Of a stretch of 64,000 nucleotides of DNA, positions 1 through 8,438 are shown in pieces (the stretch's first letter is position 1; each line of letters opens with the position of its first letter). The notes beneath the pieces were generated by a model. That model saw only the letters and a list, made by a program, of their open reading frames with translations. It was not told where the DNA came from and made no database searches. The DNA lies in NCBI GenBank assembly GCA_020831525.1, contig JAFIGH010000012.1:1-64000 (forward strand), in the 5' to 3' direction. This DNA is from Opitutales bacterium (lineage in GTDB: Bacteria; Verrucomicrobiota; Verrucomicrobiia; Opitutales; Oceanipulchritudinaceae). A program made the position numbers and the translations under genes.

Positions 1-1151
1 TCCATCACCCCGCACGCCAGGAAAGCCCTTTTCCACGAAAATCCACGAAGGACCACATTTCTCAGCTCCTGCAATGTTTGTCCGGCAGTCGTCTCAGCCC
101 ATCTTTCTAGTTCGCTGCACTCATTGACAAAGGAAGCCTTGGATAGCTCGCGGCAACGGTCCCATTTATTTAAAAGAATAGCCACGGGCCGAGGGCGATC
201 AATCTTCTTCAAATTCAACTCGAGAAAAACTTGTTTGATGCGGTGCAACAGCTGTGTGTATGGTAGATCGAAGGCTATCTCGCGGTTGGCATTGGGCTGC
301 GGGGTCTCGACCAAAATCATAAACCCATCCACCTCGTTCAAGATATTGAACAGTTTCTTGCTGTTTGGGATATCCTCAATGGGATCCTCTTCTTCAATCA
401 TCTCTCCGGCGTAATCAACCAGTTCGATATTCGTTTCCGGCTGGCCGTTACAACCGCCTAGAAAGTAAATCATGCGGAGAACCTCCAAGGGGCTCTTCTC
501 CGGCACCCCACCGCTTAACAGAAGTTGGATAGATATTTTAACACGCTGATATCCATCGCGGAATTCCTGAATCAGTCTGGCTTTCCGTTCTGCCGAAATT
601 TTTTTGAGGCCCTCCGCCTCAGGGTCTAGTTTCCGTAGTTGCGTACACGTGAGTCCGTCCGGATGAGGTCGTCGCGACATCCCGAGGGCGGTTAGAAAGC
701 AGGTTTTTCCGGAGCCTTGGCCCCCGATGATGCCAATTCGATGGACTTTTTCCTTGAAAAAAGGCTGAAGGCCTTGGTCAAAATCTTTAAAGATCGCCTT
801 CAAGGCATTGGCATTGCCAACCTTCTTAGGCTCGGTAACAAGTCTATCCGCCAAGTGGCACGAAAGGAGAGTTTCGCCGATTTGAAAATGCACGCCATCG
901 TCAAGGTCAATTTCGGGGGTATTTTCGTACTTACCATCGGTACGATTAATTACCAGATGTTTGGGTGACAACGCCCTGACCGTAAATCCGGAGGCAGCCC
1001 TAGTGATTAGGGCATGTTCACCGGCAACACCGTCTCCTTCGATTTCAATGTCGTGTCCCATCCCCGGGCGGCCAATGGTAATTTGATCGCGGACTCTAAG
1101 CGCCTTTCTTTGGCTTTCGATACGCAGAATCAGGGCGGGGGCGTCCTTCAT
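1..1151 (-). CDS. FHA-domain P-loop GTPase (C-terminus beyond window)
   Basis: The gene enters from the left edge, so only its N-terminal 383 residues are visible. Residues about 20-90 form an FHA-like fold (IGRPGMGHDIEIEGDG, then GEHALI, then HFQIGETLL), which in characterised proteins binds phosphothreonine peptides. A P-loop GGQGSGKT follows near residue 140. A VDYAGEM segment resembles the G3 motif, and LLNKWD is a clear G4 guanine-specificity motif, so this is a TRAFAC-like GTPase rather than a general ATPase. Its ATG overlaps the stop of the upstream ABC transporter gene by 4 bp (ATGA), which suggests translational coupling. Base composition is less GC-rich than the rest of the window. 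It probably relays a phosphorylation signal to the transporter; that is inference. Confidence 0.75.
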   Translation of the reverse strand, partial: MKDAPALILRIESQRKALRVRDQITIGRPGMGHDIEIEGDGVAGEHALITRAASGFTVRALSPKHLVINRTDGKYENTPEIDLDDGVHFQIGETLLSCHLADRLVTEPKKVGNANALKAIFKDFDQGLQPFFKEKVHRIGIIGGQGSGKTCFLTALGMSRRPHPDGLTCTQLRKLDPEAEGLKKISAERKARLIQEFRDGYQRVKISIQLLLSGGVPEKSPLEVLRMIYFLGGCNGQPETNIELVDYAGEMIEEEDPIEDIPNSKKLFNILNEVDGFMILVETPQPNANREIAFDLPYTQLLHRIKQVFLELNLKKIDRPRPVAILLNKWDRCRELSKASFVNECSELERWAETTAGQTLQELRNVVLRGFSWKRAFLACGVM

Positions 1152-3229
1152 GACAATCTTTGACTGGCTGGGTTGGTCTTCGGTAAGAAGAAATGAAAGA
1201 AAAACAGCATTGCCAGCGCGTGGCCAGATAAAAGAGTCAGAAAGTAGATCCACTCTCTGGCAAAGGCACGCCGGTTTGTGTTTACAAATTCTTGAGAACG
1301 GTGTCCAACGGCGTTGTCAGCGTCGATGATCAACTCCCTTCTTTGGATTGCTGCGGATCGGCCCTCCAGAATGTTAAGAAACGGTCTGGAGAGGAGGGGC
1401 AAGGAAATGACAGCTTGAATCCTCTCCTCGCCAGAGGAGGCCGGACCTCCGTATTCGGCTTCAAGGAACCAAAATATCGGGTTATAAGGATTGTCCGATG
1501 AATAAAATCCAGTTGCTTGATAAGTGCTCATATTGAAGAGAAGGTGAGGGATCATCAAGAGAGGCAGAATGGAGACCGCGACATACTCCTTGCGCACAAC
1601 GGCGGATACAACCAACCCGAGGAAACCACCTCCAAGGATCATAAGGAACAATAGGACCGCGAAGGGAAGAACAAGAGCGGGCGTTGGCCAAGGAAATCCC
1701 AGTTGCAAACCATACGGGGCCAGCATGTGAAGGGTAACCAATACCCCAGTTAGCACTACGGTTTGGACGACCGCCCCACCGATGAGAAAGAGAACTTTTC
1801 CAAGTCCGTAGGAGACTGGAGAAAGACCCGTTCGGACGTCTCTAGAGGTAATGGATCGTTCGCTGACGACGGTTCGAATAACTAAAGTCATTCCTAGCCA
1901 AATAGCGGTTATTCCGGAGTAAAGAAAGAGACCTTGGAGCCCCACTCGGATATCCATTGCTTCAACCCTTCCCTCGGCAACGAAAACAAGTGTGCCGATC
2001 AACAGCGGAAGGGCGATGGTTACCCAAAAAGATGCTGGATTACGGGTAACATGCCGGGAAGTTCGTGATGCGATAAGTAAAGCCTGTTTCGAGCAGGAAC
2101 GAATGTCCTGCGGGGTTGGAAGTTTCTCCGTTAGCCGGACATCCGATTCATTCAGTGAAACAATAGAGTCACCTGAGGATGTTCTATTTGTCGGCGTTTG
2201 GGGAGGTCGGGGGAGAAAAATATCCGTGAATCGCTCGAGTTCAAAATCACGGCAAATCTCCTCCAGAGTCCCCCTTTCACCGCCACGATTGGGACCGGCG
2301 TAGCAGAGGGAAGATTCGGTCGATGACGGGGATTTCGAGAGTGGTCTCAAAATAACAATTTGGTCGAAATAGGAGACGGTTTCCAAGGCATGGGTTACGC
2401 AGATGATAGTCACTTCGCTTTCCTTGGAAATTTTTCGCAAATTGTCCATCACGGTCTTCTGACTCTGCGGATCCAGACCGGAAGTAGGTTCATCCAGCAT
2501 AAGGATATCAGGTTCTCCGGCTAATTCCATCGCTACACTAACCCGTTTGCGTTGTCCCCCGGAGAGGTTTCGGATGACTTGGTCGAGATGGAGCGATAGC
2601 CCCAGGATTTCAGCTATATCCCCCGCTTTTTTCTTTGCAGCAGGATAAGATAAGAAAGGTTCCCTGAAGAGTATGGATTGGAAAAGGCATTCCTTCACTT
2701 TCAAATATTGCGGCAAAATATCCTCTTGCGGAATGTAACCTATTGAGCTATCCGGATGGACCAAAACATTGGCGCTTCCTGTGCCCCGGATCTCAAGGAG
2801 TTCCTTGATCAGGGTTGATTTTCCGCATCCGCTTGGCCCTAAAATCCCGGTCATTCCTGTATCATGATCGATCCCGAAGGAGAGATTCTGCAAGATAATG
2901 TTGTTTCCTCGGGAGACACATAAATCACGAATGTATAGGAACCCTCGGGCGGGGGCCAAGAAGAGATTCGGTCTTTCCCATCGACAGCGATACCCGCCAA
3001 ACCAGAGATAGGCTCGGTCGGGAAGCGGACTCTCCTCGAATTCGTTCCGGTTAATACGAATGGAACCTTGGCTTTTGTTCCGCAAAATATATTCATCACG
3101 CGTAAGCTCGATCTCGGCTTCAATTCTTTCACCAGACTCCTTCCGGGGAAGAACAAAATCAGATCCTAGCTCCGTGCTGATTTTCCAACTGGTCTTGCCC
3201 GGTTGGTCGAATGAAAAGAAGACAGGCAT
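1148..3229 (-). CDS. ABCG-type transporter, ATPase fused to membrane domain, with FHA-like N-terminus
   Basis: A 693-residue half-transporter with the ATPase N-terminal to the membrane domain. Residues 1-88 are beta-rich and end like an FHA domain (SQGSIRINR, then YLWFGGYRCRW) but lack the conserved GR...S..H residues. The ATPase has Walker A GPSGCGKST (131-139), Q-loop GYIPQED, signature LSGGQ (222-226), Walker B ILMLDE (242-247) and H-loop His280. From about residue 400 there are about six hydrophobic segments, consistent with an ABC2-type membrane domain. The order FHA-ABC-TM resembles mycobacterial Rv1747, whose FHA domains respond to Ser/Thr kinases. It lies 18 bp downstream of the anchored-protein gene and overlaps the FHA-GTPase gene by 4 bp. 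The transported substrate cannot be told from sequence. Confidence 0.85.
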   Translation of the reverse strand: MPVFFSFDQPGKTSWKISTELGSDFVLPRKESGERIEAEIELTRDEYILRNKSQGSIRINRNEFEESPLPDRAYLWFGGYRCRWERPNLFLAPARGFLYIRDLCVSRGNNIILQNLSFGIDHDTGMTGILGPSGCGKSTLIKELLEIRGTGSANVLVHPDSSIGYIPQEDILPQYLKVKECLFQSILFREPFLSYPAAKKKAGDIAEILGLSLHLDQVIRNLSGGQRKRVSVAMELAGEPDILMLDEPTSGLDPQSQKTVMDNLRKISKESEVTIICVTHALETVSYFDQIVILRPLSKSPSSTESSLCYAGPNRGGERGTLEEICRDFELERFTDIFLPRPPQTPTNRTSSGDSIVSLNESDVRLTEKLPTPQDIRSCSKQALLIASRTSRHVTRNPASFWVTIALPLLIGTLVFVAEGRVEAMDIRVGLQGLFLYSGITAIWLGMTLVIRTVVSERSITSRDVRTGLSPVSYGLGKVLFLIGGAVVQTVVLTGVLVTLHMLAPYGLQLGFPWPTPALVLPFAVLLFLMILGGGFLGLVVSAVVRKEYVAVSILPLLMIPHLLFNMSTYQATGFYSSDNPYNPIFWFLEAEYGGPASSGEERIQAVISLPLLSRPFLNILEGRSAAIQRRELIIDADNAVGHRSQEFVNTNRRAFAREWIYFLTLLSGHALAMLFFFHFFLPKTNPASQRLS

Positions 3230-3247
3230 AGTTCACATGTGGAGGCC

Positions 3248-4558
3248 TCATTCTTCCAAAGCCCTTACTTTATAAATCGTTTCAAAAATTGGGGTAACCT
3301 GATGGCGAGCCTCAAAGATCCAGTGAGCAGCAGAACGATCCGTGAAGGAAGCGTTACCCTTGAGGGTCAAACGGTCCATTCGCTGCGGATTGGAATAAAA
3401 GTGAATTGATCCTTCACTGGGAATAAAGGTTCCAGTGACGGTCCGACCCTTTGGGCGGCCCCGGACTTCAAGAGTGCCGCGTCGGTAGTAGATTTCGCCA
3501 CGTCCACCTGATTCATCGTAGCGACCAAAGGAAAGCATGCCACTCACCGTCGCTTGCCAGGAACGGGGGAAGGGAGCGGACAGGACATTGGCATAGATAT
3601 TATGAATTTCGCCATCTCGCAGAGGCCTATCGGGAAACAGGTGGGCGTCCGTAAACATCCCTGCTTGAAACAGGTAGTGAAGGTCTTCCAGAAAGACAAA
3701 ATTTTCCACATCCTGTGCGGGTTTACGATCGCTAAGGTAACCAACAAAAGTGACCTTTCGAACACCTTCGCCATCCCTGTAGTGAACACGAAAGCGAGTC
3801 TGGTGAAGAGCGTCGATTTCAGGAGGACTGATGAGTTTTAAATCTAACTCTTGAATGATCTCGTTGGCGATAGGACTCTTAAGAAATTCATTTACGGCTG
3901 ATTCGGTCATTCGGCTAGCCCCGGGTGGAATCATGAATCCATCCAAGGCTGAAAGGAGACTGGCGGAGAGGTCAAAGGCATCATGGAAACGTCGGCCAAG
4001 ATCCATTCTAATTCCCGGCTCGGCCCGAAATTCAACGACGGCCGACTCGGTAATATCGACAAGAGCAGTAATTTCTTTTCCATTGTTTTCCTCGATAAAA
4101 ATCTCGGAAACTCCTGACAGAATCATGGTAAAATCAGCAAATCCGGCAAATCCCCAATCCTGATGCGAGGCTCTTCCACTGATCGTGGTCAATCCACTTT
4201 TGCGGTATATTGTGCCTACTTGGAAAATCTCTTTTAGGCGCACGGTGTCACCGATGGCTGGCGGAGGGCGCTCAAAGTCGCCTTCGAAGATGGTTTTCAT
4301 CACCTCGACCGTGACCTCCTGCCCGGGGGTAATCCGTCGCTGTGTCCGGGTTGGTTCCGCTGTTTCCTCATCCGTCATCTTCGCAGAGGCGGAAGGCTCA
4401 GGGTCAGTAGTGGCGGGCGCTGTTTTGCTCCCCTCCGGCCCGGGACGGAAGATCAGAATGGTCAGAAGCCCGATGATAACCAAGGCCGCCAATCCGAAAA
4501 CCAAGGGCAGGTAGGAGTTGCCCCGACAGATGGAATTGTAAGGTTTCAAATTACTCAT
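3248..4558 (-). CDS. Single-pass membrane protein of unknown function, first gene of FHA/ABC operon
   Basis: A 436-residue protein I do not recognise. A short N-terminal cytoplasmic stretch is followed by one strong transmembrane helix (about residues 16-39, YLPLVFGLAALVIIGLLTIL). After a low-complexity Pro/Thr/Glu linker the rest is predicted to face the periplasm. The soluble part alternates charged and hydrophobic residues as in beta-rich domains and has no cysteine-based or catalytic motif I can name. It is the first gene of the three-gene operon with the ABC transporter and the FHA-GTPase, so it may be an accessory or substrate-binding subunit; this rests on context only. The ATG at 4558 has no clear Shine-Dalgarno. 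Confidence 0.7.
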   Translation of the reverse strand: MSNLKPYNSICRGNSYLPLVFGLAALVIIGLLTILIFRPGPEGSKTAPATTDPEPSASAKMTDEETAEPTRTQRRITPGQEVTVEVMKTIFEGDFERPPPAIGDTVRLKEIFQVGTIYRKSGLTTISGRASHQDWGFAGFADFTMILSGVSEIFIEENNGKEITALVDITESAVVEFRAEPGIRMDLGRRFHDAFDLSASLLSALDGFMIPPGASRMTESAVNEFLKSPIANEIIQELDLKLISPPEIDALHQTRFRVHYRDGEGVRKVTFVGYLSDRKPAQDVENFVFLEDLHYLFQAGMFTDAHLFPDRPLRDGEIHNIYANVLSAPFPRSWQATVSGMLSFGRYDESGGRGEIYYRRGTLEVRGRPKGRTVTGTFIPSEGSIHFYSNPQRMDRLTLKGNASFTDRSAAHWIFEARHQVTPIFETIYKVRALEE

Positions 4559-4734
4559 TGGATTGTAAATTATTTGCGGGTCTGGTGTACCGGCTTGCTA
4601 ATGTTTCGTCGGATTTTCGCAAGCCTGAATGTTGAGGGAACACGACACAATGATTTTTCACGTTCTCGCAGGGTGCAAGCGTAAATTATGAATTGTGCCC
4701 ATCCAAAATTCGGAATCTGGATTGTGCCGAGTTC

Positions 4735-4880
4735 GATAGCTCTTGCGGCCCGGAATGCGGGCGGGACGCCCGCGCTCCCGGCGGATCACCGGCTTGTCCG
4801 CGCCACTGCCCTCTCGGTGCCCTCCGGGATGCGGAAAAACCGCACTCGAAGCACAAGGCTGGAAAAAATGCATAGATAAA
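4735..4880. repeat. GC-rich intergenic repeat element with perfect hairpin
   Basis: The core is a perfect 7-bp inverted repeat with a 3-nt loop, GCGGGCGGGACGCCCGC at 4757-4773. One frame over it reads 'NAGGTPALP'. From memory, that spurious peptide recurs in automatic annotations of Verrucomicrobia and related genomes, where this DNA is dispersed as an intergenic repeat. Only one copy is in this window, so its repeat nature is inferred. It might act as a terminator or mRNA-stabilising hairpin at the end of the exoprotein operon. Confidence 0.4.
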
Positions 4881-4943
4881 AGCACACAGAACGGAATGTC
4901 CGGGCCAATCTTTAGGTACAGACAAGTTCCGAGGAGCGCAGCG

Positions 4944-4965
4944 AGACATGTCGCAGACCATGTCT
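4944..4965. repeat. Inverted repeat AGACATG / CATGTCT
   Basis: Perfect 7-bp arms (4944-4950 and 4959-4965) with an 8-nt loop lie about 50 bp beyond the stop of the PEP-CTERM gene that ends at 5014. It could be a weak terminator for the minus-strand operon, but it has no T-tract. Function is unknown. Confidence 0.4.
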
Positions 4966-5013
4966 GTGTCACGTTGAGGTAAAGTCGGTAAGGTTCCGCG
5001 GCGAAGCCCGGGA

Positions 5014-5712
5014 TTACTTTCCCGATAATGCGCGTCGGCACAGGAAGACGCCCACGGCGAGAAGCACGGGGAGGAGCGCCCAGAGGCGGGGTTCGGGAAT
5101 GACGACGAGGTCACCGGTAATGACGAGGGCGTGCGGGGTTCCGTCGATGTCGAGGGCGGGGTCGTTGGCGAGGCCGAGGACGCCCGCGGCGGAGAGCGCC
5201 CCATAGCCGTAGAGGCGGAACTCGACGGTGCCGGACAAGGGTTCGAGGTTGGAGAGGTCGATGAAGTTGACGTCGTTGGGCCCGGGGAAGGCGCTGATAC
5301 TTGTGTCGAGAAAGAGGCTCGACTGAAAACCGTCGCCGCTGTGGCGGAGGTCGAGGCGGCGGGCGGAATCGGCGGAACCGGCGTCTTGGTAGGCGATGCG
5401 CAGGCTGTCCGGCACCCAGAGGTATCCGGGATCGACCTCAAAAGAAAAGGACAGCCGACTGCCGCTCTCCACACCGGGAAAGACGGAAGACTGCGACCAG
5501 TTGGACGAATCGAAATAGCCGGCGAAGTCGTCCACAGGCGCAAGGTCAGCGCCGCGCGTGACGGTCGCTCCGGTCAGGCGCGGATCGCTGCTCTGGCCCG
5601 CGAGCGCGCCGTCGGTGGCCTCGGCGACGTAGGCGACGACGACGGCCCCCGGAAGCGATGCCGCGGCGAACGCCGGAAGAAATGCCAAAAGGAAGCGCGG
5701 TTTCATATTCAT
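5014..5712 (-). CDS. PEP-CTERM sorting-domain protein, last gene of exoprotein operon
   Basis: A 232-residue exported protein. An N-terminal signal peptide (FLLAFLPAFAAASLPGAVV) is followed by a beta-rich region of about 170 residues with no recognised domain. The C-terminus has the PEP-CTERM layout: an IPEP motif at about residue 205, a hydrophobic helix (LWALLPVLLAVGVFLC) and a basic tail (RRALSGK). In bacteria with exosortase EpsH/XrtA such proteins are cleaved at PEP and delivered to the cell surface, often with exopolysaccharide. No exosortase is encoded here. The gene lies 21 bp downstream of the InlB-repeat gene and is probably co-transcribed with it. A second ATG two codons later is equally possible as the start. 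Confidence 0.85.
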   Translation of the reverse strand: MNMKPRFLLAFLPAFAAASLPGAVVVAYVAEATDGALAGQSSDPRLTGATVTRGADLAPVDDFAGYFDSSNWSQSSVFPGVESGSRLSFSFEVDPGYLWVPDSLRIAYQDAGSADSARRLDLRHSGDGFQSSLFLDTSISAFPGPNDVNFIDLSNLEPLSGTVEFRLYGYGALSAAGVLGLANDPALDIDGTPHALVITGDLVVIPEPRLWALLPVLLAVGVFLCRRALSGK

Positions 5713-5733
5713 ATCGAATCACAAGGACGAGGC

Positions 5734-7548
5734 TTAGGGTTCAGTCGGGATGAAACGCACACGCATGCGCGCAAATACGGGCTTCGGCAGATCCAAGTTC
5801 ACCGTTATGCGCTCGATCTCACCGTCCTCCGACTCCACCGTAATTGCGTCCACGGCGGGAAGATGGTCTGTCCAGTCGGCGGCGTCAAGCGAAGCGGAAA
5901 CCTCGATGACGTATTCCAACTGCGGATGCCCGGCGCGGCGGTAGTAGACGAAGGACAGCTCTCCCGTGTCACCGCGCACAAGGTGCGGTAGGTTGCGGTC
6001 GCCCTCCGCCGCCATGGGGTTGCGCCCGAAGGCAAACTCAAGGAGATTGACAAGCCCGCTGCGGTTGGGATCGCGGGTGAGCCCGGTAACCTCCGCATTG
6101 CCGGCGTCGCGCAGAAAGTAGGTAACCACCCAGTCGTCGTAAGCGGGCACGGTGTCGCGGCGGAAAACCGCCGTGAGGAACCGGTCCCCATCCATCAGGA
6201 CGGTGGTGGTCGCCGCCGAGTCGTCGTCCACCGGTTCGCCGATCCAGCGCACAAAGCGGAAGCCTTCGGCGGGAAAAGCGGCCACGGTGGCCAACGCGCC
6301 GGTCGCATATTCCCCCGCCCCGCTCATATTCCCGCCGTCGGGCGGGTCGGCGTTGATGGTCAGCAGGGCCGTCGTGTCCACGACCTCGAACGCCTCGCTC
6401 TCACCCGTGCGGCCCTCTCCGTCAACCGCGGTGAGGCGCTGCGTACCCGTTTCATCGACCCGGACGGAATGGCTCCAGAGGACCCCGTCCGTGAAATTGG
6501 GCGTCAACCCACCGCCCGCGACGAGCGGTAGGATTCCGCTCAATTCCACCGCTCCGTCGAAACCCGGTACGGTCACACCCGAGTCGTCGACGGCACGTAT
6601 GGTGATGAGAAACGGAATGCCGCTCGCCTGCGGGCCGACGGGATCGAAGACATAGGCCGCCACACCGGGCTCGGCGGGCGCGAATAGAACGGCAGTATGC
6701 GCCGCCACGACAAACGATCCGTCGTAGGGAATACTCGCGACAAGGGGATCGAGCGGGAGGTCGGGCAAGGAAACGGTGATTTCGAGCGGGCCTCCCGGCG
6801 CGCGCTGTGTTATGCCGTCGGCGTCGAGCAAGGCGGTGAGGTCGGCCACGGCACGCGCGCCGCCCGACGGATGGTTGAGCAATGTCGTGAAGAGCGGGTA
6901 CAGCGACCCGTCCACGTCGATGCGCACGAGCGCTCCTTCGCGCTCCTCCGGCGAGAGCGCGTCGAAAGCGATCTCAATCTGGCGCGCCTCCGGAATCCAC
7001 CGGGAAACCGCGGCGGTCGTCACCGGCACCGGCTCGGTTCCGCCCGCGCTCACGAAATAGGTGGTGGCCGGACTCAGTCCGCCGACCCGCACAAGCACCC
7101 GCCCGCGCGCCTCCATGGCCCCGCGGACTGCCCGCGCCCGTTCCCGCTCGACGCTCCCGCCGGGACGGTCCGGGGTGCCAAGGGCGTCGAGGGGGTAAAG
7201 CTCCCGTTCGACATAGTCGCCGACCGGTTCGGTTCCGGCGGCGTCGTAGTGGATGGCGAGCGGCATCCCGTCCGGTCCCCCGGGGAGCGTCCATGTCGCC
7301 ACAAACGTCGTCGTGCCGACATGGCCCACGGCGAGGTCGTCCGCCGCCGCGAGCGACGCGGCGGCGAAGAGAGCGCCGGTCAAAGCCAATGGCACACGAA
7401 TAAGAGCGGCATTGATAAGCTTACCAACGGAATTTTGCGGTCTAAAGAGCCGCAGTCCTGTGAGCCAGCGGCTTATCCGGGCGCCATTGGCAGCCACACC
7501 AGAGAAGAACGCCTCCGCGGTCCGCTTGTATTCAGAATTCGATTTCAT
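5734..7548 (-). CDS. Exported protein with divergent InlB B-repeat domain
   Basis: A 604-residue secreted protein. The ATG at 7548 is supported by AAGGA seven bases upstream, although it lies inside the end of the rhodanese gene (17-bp overlap). This gives an unusually long N-region: about 47 residues precede the hydrophobic signal segment VPLALTGALFAAASLAAADD. Residues about 395-465 match the divergent InlB B-repeat pattern (ADPPDGGNMSGAGEY, then FPAEGFRFVRWIG, then FLTAVF). The C-terminus carries LVNLLEFAFGRNPMAAEGD, a motif common near the ends of secreted verrucomicrobial proteins. The first 300 residues are beta-rich and FnIII-like. It is probably a structural or adhesive extracellular protein; no catalytic motif is visible. 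Confidence 0.8.
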   Translation of the reverse strand: MKSNSEYKRTAEAFFSGVAANGARISRWLTGLRLFRPQNSVGKLINAALIRVPLALTGALFAAASLAAADDLAVGHVGTTTFVATWTLPGGPDGMPLAIHYDAAGTEPVGDYVERELYPLDALGTPDRPGGSVERERARAVRGAMEARGRVLVRVGGLSPATTYFVSAGGTEPVPVTTAAVSRWIPEARQIEIAFDALSPEEREGALVRIDVDGSLYPLFTTLLNHPSGGARAVADLTALLDADGITQRAPGGPLEITVSLPDLPLDPLVASIPYDGSFVVAAHTAVLFAPAEPGVAAYVFDPVGPQASGIPFLITIRAVDDSGVTVPGFDGAVELSGILPLVAGGGLTPNFTDGVLWSHSVRVDETGTQRLTAVDGEGRTGESEAFEVVDTTALLTINADPPDGGNMSGAGEYATGALATVAAFPAEGFRFVRWIGEPVDDDSAATTTVLMDGDRFLTAVFRRDTVPAYDDWVVTYFLRDAGNAEVTGLTRDPNRSGLVNLLEFAFGRNPMAAEGDRNLPHLVRGDTGELSFVYYRRAGHPQLEYVIEVSASLDAADWTDHLPAVDAITVESEDGEIERITVNLDLPKPVFARMRVRFIPTEP

Positions 7549-8353
7549 CCAAAGTTCCTTCGCCCGTTATACCGGTGCCCGCGCGCACGCGGCCCGACTT
7601 GCCTTCGAAGAGAATCGCCTCGACCCCGCCGACAAGAACGACGACGCGCGTCTGCCCCTGTGCGCGCAGGCGGCGGGCCGTGCGCTCGGCGCGCATGGCG
7701 TCGTCGTCGACAATGACAATCAGCTCATCGTTGACCGCGGCGCCGCCGACCGGCCCGAAGGTGCCCGGAGCAGCCGCCGACCCGAGGCCGCGCCGCAGCG
7801 GACGGCCCACCGCCGTCGCCCAGTCGGCCACCGGATCGGCGGCGGACGCGGCGGGGGCGAACGAGCCGGATTCGCCCGGCGGTGCCGCCGACGGCGGGCG
7901 GATGTCGACAATCACGGCGTCGGGCGGCAGCGTCGCCATGGCCTCGTTGTAGGTGAGCATGGGCGGACGTTCGGGTTGCAGGCCGCTCTTCCCCGCCACC
8001 GCGCGCCCGCCCGTCGCCCACGCGGCAAATCCGCCGTTGAGCAGGTAGGGGTCGATGCCCGGCTTCTCCGCCATGGCGGCAAGGGCACCCGCTTCGTCGT
8101 AACGCCCGAGGCCGCTGCCGTAGAGAACCACCCGCCCGAAGGGGGGCAGGCGCCGGTTGGCCAAGCCCTTCGCGGGGAGATTGATTGCGCCGGGTATGCG
8201 TCCCTCGGCGAAATCATGCGCCGAGCGGATGTCGATGAGGACCGGCCGGTTCTCCTTGTCCCCGAGCCAACTCTCCAGCTCGGCGACGGAGATCCGCTGC
8301 GCGCCGAGGGAGACGGCGAGACAGGATGAAAAGAGAAGTATGAGGATTCTCAT
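7532..8353 (-). CDS. Exported double rhodanese-like protein lacking catalytic cysteines
   Basis: 273 residues with a signal peptide (MRILILLFSSCLAVSLGAQ). The first rhodanese-like domain (about 22-125) has LIDIRSAHDFAEGRIPGAIN, the classic DxR...F..GHIPGA motif. The active-site loop that should read CxxGxR is YGSGLGRYDEAG, with no cysteine. The second domain (about 145-250) begins VIVDIRPPSA, and its loop after the IVIV strand is DDDAMRAERTARRL, again without cysteine. Both domains should therefore lack sulfurtransferase activity and may act as binding modules. The reading frame extends further upstream, but the signal peptide fixes the start at 8353. The gene overlaps the downstream InlB-repeat gene by 17 bp and lies 85 bp after the TolB-like gene. 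Confidence 0.85.
   Translation of the reverse strand: MRILILLFSSCLAVSLGAQRISVAELESWLGDKENRPVLIDIRSAHDFAEGRIPGAINLPAKGLANRRLPPFGRVVLYGSGLGRYDEAGALAAMAEKPGIDPYLLNGGFAAWATGGRAVAGKSGLQPERPPMLTYNEAMATLPPDAVIVDIRPPSAAPPGESGSFAPAASAADPVADWATAVGRPLRRGLGSAAAPGTFGPVGGAAVNDELIVIVDDDAMRAERTARRLRAQGQTRVVVLVGGVEAILFEGKSGRVRAGTGITGEGTLDEIEF
7556..7561 (-). promoter_or_regulatory. Shine-Dalgarno of InlB-repeat gene
   Basis: The minus strand reads GAAGGA-ACTTTGG-ATG, a good ribosome binding site seven bases before the ATG at 7548. It lies inside the coding sequence of the rhodanese gene. It decides the start and implies that the long N-region before the signal peptide is translated. Confidence 0.7.
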
Positions 8354-8394
8354 GGTGATGTGACGGATGAGTGGGAGAGGGAGATGAAGAAGAA

Positions 8395-8409
8395 TCCCGC
8401 GGGGCGGGA
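8395..8409 (-). terminator. Hairpin with U-rich tail between TolB-like and rhodanese genes
   Basis: A perfect 6-bp stem with a 3-nt loop (TCCCGC-ccc-GCGGGA on the minus strand) is followed by TTCTTCTTC. It lies in the 85-bp gap inside the operon. It could be a weak intrinsic terminator or attenuator that lowers expression of the three downstream genes. The tail is interrupted by C, so it is not a textbook terminator. Confidence 0.35.
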
Positions 8410-8438
8410 CTTCGCTTCGCTCAGGAGCACATAGAGGG

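Larger units (their letters stand above)
4559..5013. other. Intergenic region with dyad-rich repeats, no gene
   Basis: This 455-bp gap separates the lower-GC FHA/ABC operon from the exoprotein operon. Several short overlapping frames cross it on both strands, but none has a start, composition or motif that looks like a gene. The middle is rich in short inverted repeats, listed separately. No convincing sigma-70 promoter was found for the operon starting at 4558: TACAAT lies too close to the ATG and no -35 element is correctly spaced. Confidence 0.6.
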
